Shown here: in pieces, positions 34,377-42,787 of the stretch
Position numbering within the stretch: the stretch's first letter is position 1
Layout of the letters: the number at the start of each line of letters is the position of its first letter
Assembly: GCA_900545745.1 (NCBI GenBank)
Contig: URAD01000002.1
Coordinates: forward strand, 1-64,000
DNA: 64,000 nucleotides
Direction of reading: 5' to 3'
Source: an uncultured Collinsella sp.
GTDB taxonomy: Bacteria > Actinomycetota > Coriobacteriia > Coriobacteriales > Coriobacteriaceae
Position numbers and translations under genes: made by a program
Notes under the pieces: generated by a model
Told to the model about the DNA's origin: nothing
What the model saw: only the letters and a program-made list of their open reading frames with translations
Databases searched by the model: none

Positions 34377-35600
34377 ATGAAACTGTATCATCGCGAACAG
34401 TACTTGAAAAAGATTCGACCGTTCTACGACGATGACCTGATCAAGGTGATCACGGGTATCCGCCGCTGCGGCAAATCGTGCCTCATGTCGACGATTGCCG
34501 AAGAACTGAGAAACCGTGGTGTCGAAGACAAGGACATTATCTACCTCGACCTCGACAAGCGCGGCAACCGCTCAATTAAGACGCCTGATCAGCTGGAGGA
34601 AAAAATCGAGTCGCTTCTGGCTGACAACGACTTCAAATACCTCTTCATCGATGAGGTGCAGAACGTCCGAGACTACGAGGAGGTCGTGAACGCCTATAAC
34701 TCGGATGGCGGCTTCTCGATTTTCATCACAGGCTCCAACTCGTATCTGCTGTCTGGCGAGCTGATGACCAAGCTCACGGGCCGATACGTGGAGTTCGAGA
34801 TGTTCACCCTGTCCTTTTCCGAGTTTCTCGATATGAAGAGGTTCATGGGCAAGGAGGTCGGTGGCGCGCGGATCGAGTTTGACGAATATCTACGGTATGG
34901 AGGGTTTCCCCGGTCCCTGGAATACGATGACCCCGAGGCGAAGGCTCGCTACATCGAGGATGTCGTAGGGCAGATCGTCGACAAGGACATCAGGTCTCGC
35001 AACAAGATCCGGAACATCGATACGTTCAACCGTGTCATGACCTACGTCATCAACAACTACGGTGCGCCGACGAGCCTCACCAACCTTCACGGCTACTTCA
35101 CCAAGACAGAGCATATTGCCGTCGAGCGGCGGACAATCGCCTCCTATATCCAGATGCTCGTCGATGCCAAGGTGCTCTATAAATGCGAGAGGTTCGACCT
35201 TAAGTCCCGCAAATCGTTGCGCGGCGAGGAGAAGTACTACCTCGCGGATCCGGGTATCTATTTTGCGCGCAACGTCGATGTCCGGTTGAATTACGGGCCC
35301 TCGTTGGAAAACGCCCTGTACATCTATCTCCGCTCGAGGGGATATAAGCTATCCGTAGGCCGCATCGGGAAGCTGGAGTGCGACTTCATCGCGCGTAGAC
35401 GCAACGCCTACGCCTACATCCAGGTCTCGATGACGATCGCCGATAGGGACGTGGAGGAGCGGGAGTACAGGCCGTTCGGCTACATCAGGGACGGATATCC
35501 GCGCTACCTTTTCACGCTTGACCCCCTGCTGCAGGAGAGAGACGGCGTCAGGCATCTGAACATGGTGTCGTTTATGAAAGACGACGGCGACCTAATTTGA
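34377..35600 (+). CDS. AAA+ ATPase with DUF4143 domain
   Basis: A 407-residue protein of the widespread AAA_14/DUF4143 family. Walker A is GIRRCGKSCLM (about 27-37), Walker B YLFIDEVQNV, and sensor-1 FITGSNSYLL. The GRYVEFEMFTLSFSEFL segment, FDEYLRYGGFP and the C-terminal nuclease-like part (ENALYIYLRSRGYKLSVGR, LECDFIARRR) are typical. The function of the family is unknown; members are common in accessory DNA and some have been linked to defence. AGAGGAGG precedes the start. It lies between the intact yjdF and a yjdF tail, so it may have been carried in as one unit. Confidence 0.9.
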   Translation: MKLYHREQYLKKIRPFYDDDLIKVITGIRRCGKSCLMSTIAEELRNRGVEDKDIIYLDLDKRGNRSIKTPDQLEEKIESLLADNDFKYLFIDEVQNVRDYEEVVNAYNSDGGFSIFITGSNSYLLSGELMTKLTGRYVEFEMFTLSFSEFLDMKRFMGKEVGGARIEFDEYLRYGGFPRSLEYDDPEAKARYIEDVVGQIVDKDIRSRNKIRNIDTFNRVMTYVINNYGAPTSLTNLHGYFTKTEHIAVERRTIASYIQMLVDAKVLYKCERFDLKSRKSLRGEEKYYLADPGIYFARNVDVRLNYGPSLENALYIYLRSRGYKLSVGRIGKLECDFIARRRNAYAYIQVSMTIADRDVEEREYRPFGYIRDGYPRYLFTLDPLLQERDGVRHLNMVSFMKDDGDLI

Positions 35601-35633
35601 GTGGAGGCCGGCTCCGATTCATGTCGGCATTGA

Positions 35634-35690
35634 TTAATGCCCGCGATGCTTTTGCTTGCGCTTCAGCTTTCGCTGTTCGAAGCGCGCTTC
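35634..35690 (-). pseudogene. 5'-truncated yjdF C-terminal tail (copy C)
   Basis: The minus strand encodes ARFEQRKLKRKQKHRGH and a TAA stop, matching the end of the intact yjdF at 33705. Upstream sequence diverges after GCGCGCTTC. It starts 34 bases after the DUF4143 ATPase stop. Together with copy A it would mark the outer limits of about 13.4 kb of accessory DNA. Confidence 0.7.
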
Positions 35691-35888
35691 CTGCTACCAA
35701 GGATGGAGCGTGCATTTCCGACACGCCTGCACGAGCGTGGAAATCTGGACGCATGAGCGTGGATTATCCACTCTCATTTTTTCGACATGTGCCGAGCCGG
35801 CGGCCCTAGTGTGCGCTGAGCGCGTGTGAGGACCAATCGAGCCGCCTGAATGAATAGCCATCGGGATAATCTTGCCCTGCCAGTCCAT
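35691..35888. other. Intergenic stretch, no gene seen
   Basis: Mixed sequence without a supported reading frame or strong hairpin. Short frames on both strands have no ribosome sites. Confidence 0.4.
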
Positions 35889-36005
35889 CTACAACCTGGC
35901 GTTCATCTCGCCCGTCTCGTTGTTCACTCCCGGGATGGTTGCCTCTTTGACCTCGTTGAAATCCACCAGCATCGGTACGTTTCTTTCCGTGCGTCGATTT
36001 GCCAT
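35889..36005 (-). CDS. Short open frame, probable remnant
   Basis: A 38-residue frame (MANRRTERNVPMLVDFNEV ... GEMNARL) beginning seven bases after the LPXTG gene stop on the same strand. It has no ribosome site and I do not recognise it. The residue mix looks protein-like, so it may be the start of a gene interrupted by the TAG at 35889. Confidence 0.25.
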   Translation of the reverse strand: MANRRTERNVPMLVDFNEVKEATIPGVNNETGEMNARL

Positions 36006-36012
36006 ATTTTAG

Positions 36013-36933
36013 CTAGCTGTTGCGGCTCCTTGTTGCGGAAATGCCGGCTGCTGCGATCGCTACGCCAACTGCGCTCAAGACGACTGCCGTTGCGCCGTTG
36101 TCGCCTGTTGCGGGCAGGACGGTCTCGGTGTGCTTAACGACCGCTGGTGTCTTGGCGGGGGAGGAGGCTGCGGCTGGCTTTTCTGTTTTAGGCTGCGGCG
36201 TGGGCTCGGGCTTGGTTTCTGGATTGGGTTTCACCTCTGGGTTCGGCTTAACGTCAGGGCTGGGCTCGGGATCGGTTGCGTCGGTTGCAATCAAGTGCAC
36301 GTCGCTGTCGAAGACGTAGCGGATGTAGTAATCGTGTCGTGTCTCGCGCATAGTTCCCTGCGTGGTGTCGCAATCGCGGTCAACGTGTGTACCAAGGCGG
36401 GTTGAGCTGACGAGATTCAGCCTGTAAGGGATTTGGTCGTCGGCGTAGCCGCCTGTAAAGACTACGGTTGCTCTTACGTGATTGTCGATCATGGTCAGGG
36501 TAATAGAGACGCTGGCTTCTTTGGGGTTTTCGGTTTTTACAAGGCTTTCGGTATCGGTGTCGACCTTGAAGAGGTGGACGGTGTCGTTAAGCCCGTAGAC
36601 AAAGTCATCGGGTTTGTCGGGGAAGTCGTAAACAAACGCCTCGTTCTGGATCAACATGAAAGCAGGGGGTAGCTCTAGGTCGTAGTAATGGTCGACAACG
36701 GTGGTAGCTGTGAAGTTGCCGTTCGTGTTGGTTTCGTCGCAGGTAATGGGCGTTGCGGTATCGGGTTCGGGCATTTCGGCCGCCAGTGCCGCGCCGGGTA
36801 GCAAAAGCAGCCCCGCCATAAGAATGCATACTCCGAAAGCAGCGACTCTGACACCTGTATGACGCATGGCGTTGCGGATAGACAGGCTGGTCCGTTTGTT
36901 CTGGGTTTGATGTGTAACACGCTGTCCATACAT
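36013..36933 (-). CDS. LPXTG-anchored surface protein
   Basis: A 306-residue secreted protein. A long signal peptide with hydrophobic core VAAFGVCILMAGLLLLPGAA ends near ALAAE. Residues about 55-220 form an extracellular domain containing YYDLELPPAFMLIQNEAFVY, of unknown function. A proline-rich spacer follows with repeats of KPNPE and KPEPTPQPK. The C-terminal sorting signal is LPATGDNG (about 273) plus a hydrophobic stretch and the basic tail ATRSRNS. A sortase would attach it to the wall. The ATG at 36933 follows AAGGAGCG. Adhesion is plausible but unproven. Confidence 0.85.
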   Translation of the reverse strand: MYGQRVTHQTQNKRTSLSIRNAMRHTGVRVAAFGVCILMAGLLLLPGAALAAEMPEPDTATPITCDETNTNGNFTATTVVDHYYDLELPPAFMLIQNEAFVYDFPDKPDDFVYGLNDTVHLFKVDTDTESLVKTENPKEASVSITLTMIDNHVRATVVFTGGYADDQIPYRLNLVSSTRLGTHVDRDCDTTQGTMRETRHDYYIRYVFDSDVHLIATDATDPEPSPDVKPNPEVKPNPETKPEPTPQPKTEKPAAASSPAKTPAVVKHTETVLPATGDNGATAVVLSAVGVAIAAAGISATRSRNS

Positions 36934-37255
36934 AAGGCGCTCCTTGTTCGTAGGCCGGTTTCCGTGGGTCTATATTGCGCCTGTCCGATTCGGCCAGGTT
37001 CATACACGCGAACGCTCACGCGAGCAGGGAGAAAGCTCAAGTTAATTTTCCCACAGCCGACACTTTGCGAGCAACATTCTGCCCGCTTGATTCTTGGAGA
37101 GAGAATTAAGGTTGCCGGGGAGTTATCAACCAATGGGATTGTGTCTAGAGAGTGCGAACAAGAGACGTGGTCTTCAGACAACTGAATAGCTCCATCCGGT
37201 TTGGTTAAAACAGAAAACGTGCCGCGCGCCTGCGGCATGAAGGAGGGAGATTCTT
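36934..37255. other. Intergenic stretch between divergent genes
   Basis: A 322-base divergent promoter region for the LPXTG protein (-) and the flavin reductase (+). I see no strong inverted repeat or RNA structure; the ribosome site GAAGGAGGGAG for the right-hand gene lies at its end. Confidence 0.4.
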
Positions 37256-37786
37256 ATGAATATCGTTGTATTGAGCGGAAGCCCGCGTAAGGGCGCCAAT
37301 ACCGACATTATGGTCGAGGCGTTTGCCGAGACCGCGCGCGAGGCCGGCCATGCGGTCGAGGTCGTCCGCGTTGCCAGCAAGAAGATCGCTGGTTGCCTGG
37401 GATGCCAGTACTGCTTTGCCCATAAGGGCGCCTGCGCGCAGAAGGACGACATGGCCGGCGTGATCGAGTCGCTGAAAGACGCCGACATGGTCGTCTTCGC
37501 TTCGCCTATCTACTGGTTTGACATCACCGCGCAGGAGAAAGCCGCCATCGACCGCCTGTACGCCTTCGGTGCCACGGGATTCCCGTTCACCAAGACGGCC
37601 CTTTTGCTTGATAGTCACAGCGAGGGCGTCTATGATGCGGCAATCGCCATGTACAAGTCCACATGCGCATACTGCAAGTGGGAGGACCAGGGCATCGTTA
37701 CCATCAGCGGTATGACTGAGCGTGACAGCATGGCCTCCTCGCCCAAGTTGGAAGAGGTGCGAGAGCTCGCTCGCAAGCTCGCCTAA
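37256..37786 (+). CDS. NADPH-dependent FMN reductase / flavodoxin-like protein
   Basis: A 176-residue flavodoxin-fold protein. LSGSPRKGANTDIMVEAF is the FMN phosphate-binding loop. CLGCQYCFAHKGAC is a compact cysteine motif, as in iron-sulfur flavoproteins, though it may here be redox-active thiols. MVVFASPIYWFDIT is the second FMN-contact segment. It is likely a cytoplasmic oxidoreductase that reduces quinones, nitro compounds or metal centres. GGAGGGAG precedes the start. It is monocistronic, followed by a long inverted repeat. Confidence 0.85.
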   Translation: MNIVVLSGSPRKGANTDIMVEAFAETAREAGHAVEVVRVASKKIAGCLGCQYCFAHKGACAQKDDMAGVIESLKDADMVVFASPIYWFDITAQEKAAIDRLYAFGATGFPFTKTALLLDSHSEGVYDAAIAMYKSTCAYCKWEDQGIVTISGMTERDSMASSPKLEEVRELARKLA

Positions 37787-37797
37787 GGACAAGAAGA

Positions 37798-37866
37798 ACG
37801 CATGGCAATCAGCGCTAACCGAAGTGCTTGTTGCTCTTACCAAGAGGATTGCTGATTGCCATGCGT
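37798..37866. repeat. 16-bp perfect inverted repeat with 37-base loop
   Basis: ACGCATGGCAATCAGC (37798-37813) is matched exactly by GCTGATTGCCATGCGT (37851-37866). It lies 12 bases after the flavin reductase stop and has no T-run, so it is not an ordinary terminator. mRNA 3'-end protection or a recombination site are alternatives. Confidence 0.6.
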
Positions 37867-37881
37867 GGCTGTTGACATTTC

Positions 37882-37940
37882 CTTTTGCAAGTTTTGGTAT
37901 TTTTTGCAAGTTTTGCTAATTTTTGCAAATTTTGCTAACG
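37882..37940. repeat. Three tandem 20-base AT-rich repeats
   Basis: The unit TTTTGCAAGTTTTGGTATTT occurs three times with small changes (TTTTGCAAGTTTTGCTAATT, TTTGCAAATTTTGCTAACG). TTGACA at 37872-37877 just before it could be a -35 element. The copies are contiguous, so this is not a CRISPR array. Confidence 0.5.
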
Positions 37941-37964
37941 ACAGTACCAGGCCTTTCGCTTGAC

Positions 37965-37999
37965 GAAAAGGCCCAGGCGGTTGTGTCGCCTGGGCCTTT
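37965..37999 (-). terminator. Bidirectional terminator between flavin reductase and topoisomerase genes
   Basis: GGCCCAGGCG (37970-37979) and CGCCTGGGCC (37987-37996). On the minus strand it is followed by TTTTC, 40 bases after the topoisomerase stop; on the plus strand by TTT. Confidence 0.75.
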
Positions 38000-38040
38000 A
38001 ACTGTTCCTAAATCATGTGCCTGATGAAGAGTTCTGGCTT

Positions 38041-40281
38041 TTAGTCAAACAAGCTCGGCATGTCGTTTTCCTTCATGAGGGCACCGGCGGAGGGTAGGCT
38101 CTGCGCGGTGAACTTCTCGGCGGAAACGCCGGCGCCGAGGATGTCCTCGGTCGTGCCGACCGTGGTGACCGAGCGGCCCTTCTTGGCCGTGAATGCCTGG
38201 ACGCCCTGCGTGTTGGTGGTCGTCTTGGTCTTGAGCAACGACGTGTTGAAGTTCATCAGGCGGTAGTCGCTCGAGACCAGCGCAATGTCGCGGTCCTCTT
38301 TGAGCACCTGGGCATACAGCAACTTGCTGCCGCCGTAGATGGCGTTTTTGAGGCGCTTGCGGTTGGTCTTGGTGACGTATCCGGAAAGCGCGACGCGCAC
38401 CACGCGGCCGTTTTCAAAGACAAACAGCGCGTCAGCCTTGTAGTCCTCGGGGTCGATAACCCAGATGACGCTCTCGTCGGGTTCCATCTCAAGATCGGTC
38501 GGCAGGTACGAGCCCAGCTGGGCCGACTTGGTGTCCTCAAACGCCGCAACCTTGCACTTGTACACCTGACTCTTGTTGGTAAAGACCAGCAGCTCGTGGG
38601 TGTTGGAGGACGGAAACTCGATAAAGGGTTTGTCGCCGTCCTTGTACTTGAGTGTGGTCGCCTTCTTGAGCACGCGGTCTGTCATCTTCTTAAGGTAGCC
38701 ATCGCGCGAGAGCATGATGGTGACCGGGTACTCCTCGACCTCGGGCTCCAAGCTTACTTCGATAACCTCATGGGGCTCAATCCTGCCCGTGCGACGCGGC
38801 ATCACATATTTCTTGTTGACCGCGGCCAGCTCGTCGCTGATGACCTTCTTGATGTTCTCCTCGCTGGAGAGGATCTCCTCAAGCTCGGCAATCTCGCCCT
38901 CGAGCTTGGCGATGTCCTTGGTGCGGTTGAGGATGTACTCTTCGTTAATGTTGCGGAGCTTGAGCTCGGCAACAAACTCGGCTTGGGTCTCGTCGATGTC
39001 GAAACCCTTCATAAGGTTGGGCACGACCTCGGCTTCAAGCTTGGTGCCACGGATGATGGCGATGGCCTTGTCGATGTCGAGCAAGATTGCCTCGAGGCCG
39101 TGCAGCAGGTGCAGGCGCTCGGACTTTTTGCCCAGGTCAAAGTTAATGCGGCGACGCGTGGACTCAATACGCCATTTGACCCACTCGTGCAGAATCTGGC
39201 GCACGCCCATAACACGGGGATAGCCGTCGACGAGCACGTTGAAGTTGCACGAGAACGAATCCTGCAGCGTGGTCGAGCGATAGAGCTTGGCCATGAGTTT
39301 GTCGGGGTCGACACCGCGCTTAAGGTCGATGGCGATGCGCAAGCCCGAGAGGTCGGTTTCGTCGCGGATGTCAGCGATCTCCTTGACCTTGCCCTCCTTG
39401 GAGAGCTTGACGATGCGCTCGATGATGACATCGGTCTTGGTGGTGTAGGGGATCTCGTAGACCTCGATAATGCGCTCTTCGGGAATCCAGCGCCAGCGGG
39501 AGCGGATCTGGAAGCTGCCAAGGCCGGTCTCGATAATCTTTTCCATCTCCTCGCGGCGGTAGATTATCTCGCCGCCGGTCGAGAAGTCGGGCATGGGCAT
39601 GTACTCGAGCAGATCGCAGTCGGGATCCTTGAGGTAATGCATCGTGGCAGTACAGACCTCGTTGAGGTTGAAACCGCAGATGTCGGACGCCATGGCGACG
39701 CCGATGCCCTTGTTGGCCGAGACAAGGATGTTGGGAAACGTGGTGGGCAGCAGGCGCGGCTCCTTCATGGCGCCGTCGTAGCTGTCGACGAAGTCGACCG
39801 GGTCCTTGTCGATGTCCTTGAAAATCTCGGCGCTGATGGGGGAGAGCTTGGCCTCGGTATAACGTGAGGCGGCGTAGCTCAGGTCGCCCGAATAGTACTT
39901 GCCAAAGTTGCCCTTCGACTCCACGAAGGGAGCGAGCAGTGCCTCGTTGCCGGTGGCCAGACGCACCATCGTTTCGTAGATCGCGGCGTCACCGTGCGGA
40001 TTGAGCTTCATAGTCTGGCCCACAATGTTGGCGCTCTTCTGGCGCTCGCCCTTGAGCAGGCCCATCTTGTACATGGTGTAGAGCAGCTTACGGTGCGAGG
40101 GCTTAAAGCCATCAATCTCGGGGAACGCACGCGAGACGTTGACGCTCATGGCGTAGGGCATGTAGTTGACCTCGAGCGTCTGCGTGATCGGCTGGTCGGT
40201 GACCTCGGAGTGCAGGCCGATGACGTTCTCGGCGTTGACCTGCTTTTTCTTTGGCTGGTTTTTCGTCTTCTTCTTTGCCAC
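38041..40281 (-). CDS. parC: DNA topoisomerase IV subunit A-like protein
   Basis: A 746-residue type IIA topoisomerase cleavage subunit. It starts with a lysine-rich tail, then PYAMSVNVSRAFPEIDGFKP (winged-helix region) and the catalytic Tyr141 in YAASRYTEAKLS. DGAMKEPRLLPTTFPNILV and the coiled-coil domain follow. The C-terminal part has beta-propeller-like blades with no gyrase GyrA-box seen, which favours a topo IV-type enzyme. It pairs with the B subunit 45 bases upstream. It is diverged from textbook ParC, so parC is used by function. Confidence 0.8.
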   Translation of the reverse strand: MAKKKTKNQPKKKQVNAENVIGLHSEVTDQPITQTLEVNYMPYAMSVNVSRAFPEIDGFKPSHRKLLYTMYKMGLLKGERQKSANIVGQTMKLNPHGDAAIYETMVRLATGNEALLAPFVESKGNFGKYYSGDLSYAASRYTEAKLSPISAEIFKDIDKDPVDFVDSYDGAMKEPRLLPTTFPNILVSANKGIGVAMASDICGFNLNEVCTATMHYLKDPDCDLLEYMPMPDFSTGGEIIYRREEMEKIIETGLGSFQIRSRWRWIPEERIIEVYEIPYTTKTDVIIERIVKLSKEGKVKEIADIRDETDLSGLRIAIDLKRGVDPDKLMAKLYRSTTLQDSFSCNFNVLVDGYPRVMGVRQILHEWVKWRIESTRRRINFDLGKKSERLHLLHGLEAILLDIDKAIAIIRGTKLEAEVVPNLMKGFDIDETQAEFVAELKLRNINEEYILNRTKDIAKLEGEIAELEEILSSEENIKKVISDELAAVNKKYVMPRRTGRIEPHEVIEVSLEPEVEEYPVTIMLSRDGYLKKMTDRVLKKATTLKYKDGDKPFIEFPSSNTHELLVFTNKSQVYKCKVAAFEDTKSAQLGSYLPTDLEMEPDESVIWVIDPEDYKADALFVFENGRVVRVALSGYVTKTNRKRLKNAIYGGSKLLYAQVLKEDRDIALVSSDYRLMNFNTSLLKTKTTTNTQGVQAFTAKKGRSVTTVGTTEDILGAGVSAEKFTAQSLPSAGALMKENDMPSLFD

Positions 40282-40326
40282 GATTTCCTCTTGAACTTCT
40301 TATGGGCCGTCGTTGTCGATTTACTG

Positions 40327-42324
40327 CTATTGCAGGTCCAGCTGGTCCAGGTATTCCTTGCCGTGCTCAGAGATATGGCGCTTGCGGCCTGCCTCGTCGT
40401 TGCCCAGCAACAGATTGAACATGGTCTCCATCTTGGTGACGTCCTCGGGCTCCACCTTGATCAGGCGGCGCGTCTCGGGGTTCATGGTGGTGAGCCACAT
40501 CATGTCCGGGTCGTTCTCACCAAGACCCTTGGAGCGGTTGATGGAGCACTTTTGGTCGCCAATCTCCTTGAGGATGCCGTTCTTCTCGAGCTCGGTGTAG
40601 GCAAAGTAGGTCTTCTCTTTGCAGTTGATCTCGTAGAGCGGCGACTCGGCGATATACACGTAACCCTCGTCGATAAGCGTGGGCACCAGGCGGTAGAGCA
40701 TGGTGAGCACAAGCGTGCGGATGTGATAACCGTCGACGTCGGCGTCCGTACAGATGATGACTTTGTTCCAGTTGAGGTTGTCCAGGTCAAAGGCGCCAAG
40801 GTTCTTGATGCGCTTGTCCTTGATCTCCACGCCGCAGCCCAGCACGCGCATGAGGTCCATGATGATGTCGGACTTAAAGATGCGCGGATAGTCTTCCTTC
40901 AGGCAGTTGAGGATCTTGCCGCGGACGGGCATAACACCCTGGAACTCGGCATCGCGCGACGTGCGGATGGCGCCTGCTGCCGAGTCGCCCTCTACGATGT
41001 AGATCTCGCGGCGGCTCTTGTCCTTGGAGCGGCAGTCGATGAACTTCTGCACGCGGTTGGCCATGTCGGTCTTCTGCTGTAGGTTGGTCTTGATGCTCTG
41101 GCGCGTCTTTTCGGCGTTCTCGCGCGAGCGCTTGTTGATGAGCACCTGCTCCATGATCTTGTTGGCGGCATCTTTGTTCTCGATCAAGTAGGTCGAGAGG
41201 CGCTCCTTAAAGAATGCCGTCATGGCCTGCTGGATAAAGCGGTTGTTGATGGCCTTCTTAGTCTGGTTTTCATAGGACGTCTGGGTGGAGAAGCAGTTGG
41301 TCACCAGCACCAGGCAGTCCTGGACGTCCTGCCATTTGATGCCGCTCTCGTTTTTGTTGTACTTGCCCTGTTGCTTAATGTAAGCATCGATGGCACTGGT
41401 CAGAGCACTGCGGGCGGCCTTCTCGGGTGAGCCACCGTTCTCGAGCCACGATGAGTTGTGGTAGTACTCCTGCATCATGAAGGTGCGCGAGAAGCACATG
41501 CACGCGGTAATCTTCACGTTGTAGTCGGGCAGGTCCTCGCGGTCGCGACCTCGACGGTCGGCCTCGATAAAGAAAGGCTCGGTGAGGTAGTCGGTACCGA
41601 CCTTCTCGAGCACGTAGTCTTCGATGCCCTTGGGATAGCAAAAATCCTCTTCGGAAAACTCGCCATCGTCGCCCTCGATGCGCAGGCGGAAGGTCACGTT
41701 GGCGTTGACCACGGCCTGGCGGCGCATGGTCTCGCGATACCAGTCGTGGGGAATGCTGATCGAGGTAAAGACCTCAAGATCGGGGCGCCACTTGATGGTG
41801 GTGCCGGTGCGGTTCTCGTCGCTGGGCTCAATCTCGAGTGCCTTCTTCTTGGCGCCGACAACCTTGCCCTTCTTAAAGTGCAGGGAGTACTTGTTGCCAT
41901 CGCGCCAAACCGTGACGTCCATGTACTCGGAGGCGTACTGGGTCGCGCACGAGCCCAGGCCGTTGGTACCGAGCGAGAAGTCGTAGTCGCCGCCCTGGTT
42001 GTTATTGTATTTGCCGCCGGCGTAGAGCTCGCAAAAGACGAGCTCCCAGTTAAAGCGCTTCTCGGAGGGGTTCCAGTCGAGCGGGCAGCCACGGCCATTG
42101 TCCTCTACCTGGATAGAGCCATCGCGAAAGGCGGTAAGGGTGATGAGCTTGCCGTAGCCCTGGCGCGCCTCGTCAACGGCGTTGGACAGGATCTCGAAGG
42201 CGGCATGCGCGCAGCCGTCGAGCCCGTCCGAGCCAAAGATGACGGCGGGGCGCAGGCGTACGCGCTCCTCGTCCTTGAGCTGGCGGATACTGTCGTTACC
42301 ATAATTTGCGATGTTTTTTGCCAT
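40327..42324 (-). CDS. parE: DNA topoisomerase IV subunit B-like protein
   Basis: A 665-residue ATPase subunit. The GHKL ATP site shows EILSNAVDEA (about 44-53) and VEDNGRGCP, with GLGSCATQYAS as the lid glycine motif. The Toprim domain has IVEGDSAAGAI and TDADVDGYHIRTL, which bind Mg2+. It ends with HGKEYLDQLDLQ, a variant of the conserved C-terminal YLD. The start at 42324 has AAAGGAGC upstream. It is the first gene of the operon. Its ATPase region (FNWELVFCELYAGGKYNNN) differs from standard ParE, so this is a divergent subfamily. Confidence 0.82.
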   Translation of the reverse strand: MAKNIANYGNDSIRQLKDEERVRLRPAVIFGSDGLDGCAHAAFEILSNAVDEARQGYGKLITLTAFRDGSIQVEDNGRGCPLDWNPSEKRFNWELVFCELYAGGKYNNNQGGDYDFSLGTNGLGSCATQYASEYMDVTVWRDGNKYSLHFKKGKVVGAKKKALEIEPSDENRTGTTIKWRPDLEVFTSISIPHDWYRETMRRQAVVNANVTFRLRIEGDDGEFSEEDFCYPKGIEDYVLEKVGTDYLTEPFFIEADRRGRDREDLPDYNVKITACMCFSRTFMMQEYYHNSSWLENGGSPEKAARSALTSAIDAYIKQQGKYNKNESGIKWQDVQDCLVLVTNCFSTQTSYENQTKKAINNRFIQQAMTAFFKERLSTYLIENKDAANKIMEQVLINKRSRENAEKTRQSIKTNLQQKTDMANRVQKFIDCRSKDKSRREIYIVEGDSAAGAIRTSRDAEFQGVMPVRGKILNCLKEDYPRIFKSDIIMDLMRVLGCGVEIKDKRIKNLGAFDLDNLNWNKVIICTDADVDGYHIRTLVLTMLYRLVPTLIDEGYVYIAESPLYEINCKEKTYFAYTELEKNGILKEIGDQKCSINRSKGLGENDPDMMWLTTMNPETRRLIKVEPEDVTKMETMFNLLLGNDEAGRKRHISEHGKEYLDQLDLQ

Positions 42325-42401
42325 ACTCGCTCTCTCGGTGCTCCTTTGCTGCGTTTAAGTCATATAGATAGTCAAGGTAGCATAGCCCAGCCCATAGGCG
42401 A

Positions 42402-42492
42402 TTCCACCAACACGAAATCCATCGAACAATCGTTCGGCATTTGGTGGAACAGCGTTTACTCGGACAAATCCGAGTCGGTTTTGTCCGAGTAA
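42402..42492. repeat. Nested hairpins upstream of the topoisomerase operon
   Basis: TTCCACCAA (about 42401-42409) and TTGGTGGAA (42441-42449) enclose CGAAC-AATC-GTTCG (42423-42436). Next to it TTACTCGGACAA (42456-42467) and TTGTCCGAGTAA (42481-42492) are perfect 12-bp arms enclosing CCGAGTCGG. All lie within about 170 bases of the topoisomerase start, suggesting supercoiling-sensitive cruciforms or an operator. Confidence 0.55.
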
Positions 42493-42787
42493 GTTTGAAG
42501 ACGGCCGAATGTGTCTTGCTGCGTTTGCGGTTGGATGCGCTTGTCGAAACGTGCCGTATGGATTGTTGGATCGAATCGAACATTGGGATAAGCGTCTCGT
42601 TTTATTGGCCGCGGGCGTGTGCGCGAGTCCTTTTGGCCCATGAGGGATGCTGGCAGGTCAATATTTGGGCCACGGGTCACTTCGCCTGTGCCGCGTTTCG
42701 TCATACGCTCAAAGTGGAAGCCGATGCCACGGAGTCGACTTGCGACTCGGGTAACGGATGAGCTGTGAGCCGAAAGGAGCGGTGAGG
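42493..42787. other. Intergenic stretch before the lipoprotein gene
   Basis: About 295 bases with scattered short frames but no supported gene. The ribosome site AAAGGAGC for the lipoprotein lies at 42773-42780. Confidence 0.4.

Noticed and set aside
22100..36000. Insertion sequence or transposase in the accessory region
   Set aside because: No transposase or integrase coding sequence is visible; mobility is inferred only from repeated gene tails and remnants.
37882..37940. Possible CRISPR array
   Set aside because: The three AT-rich units are contiguous with no spacers, and no cas genes are near.
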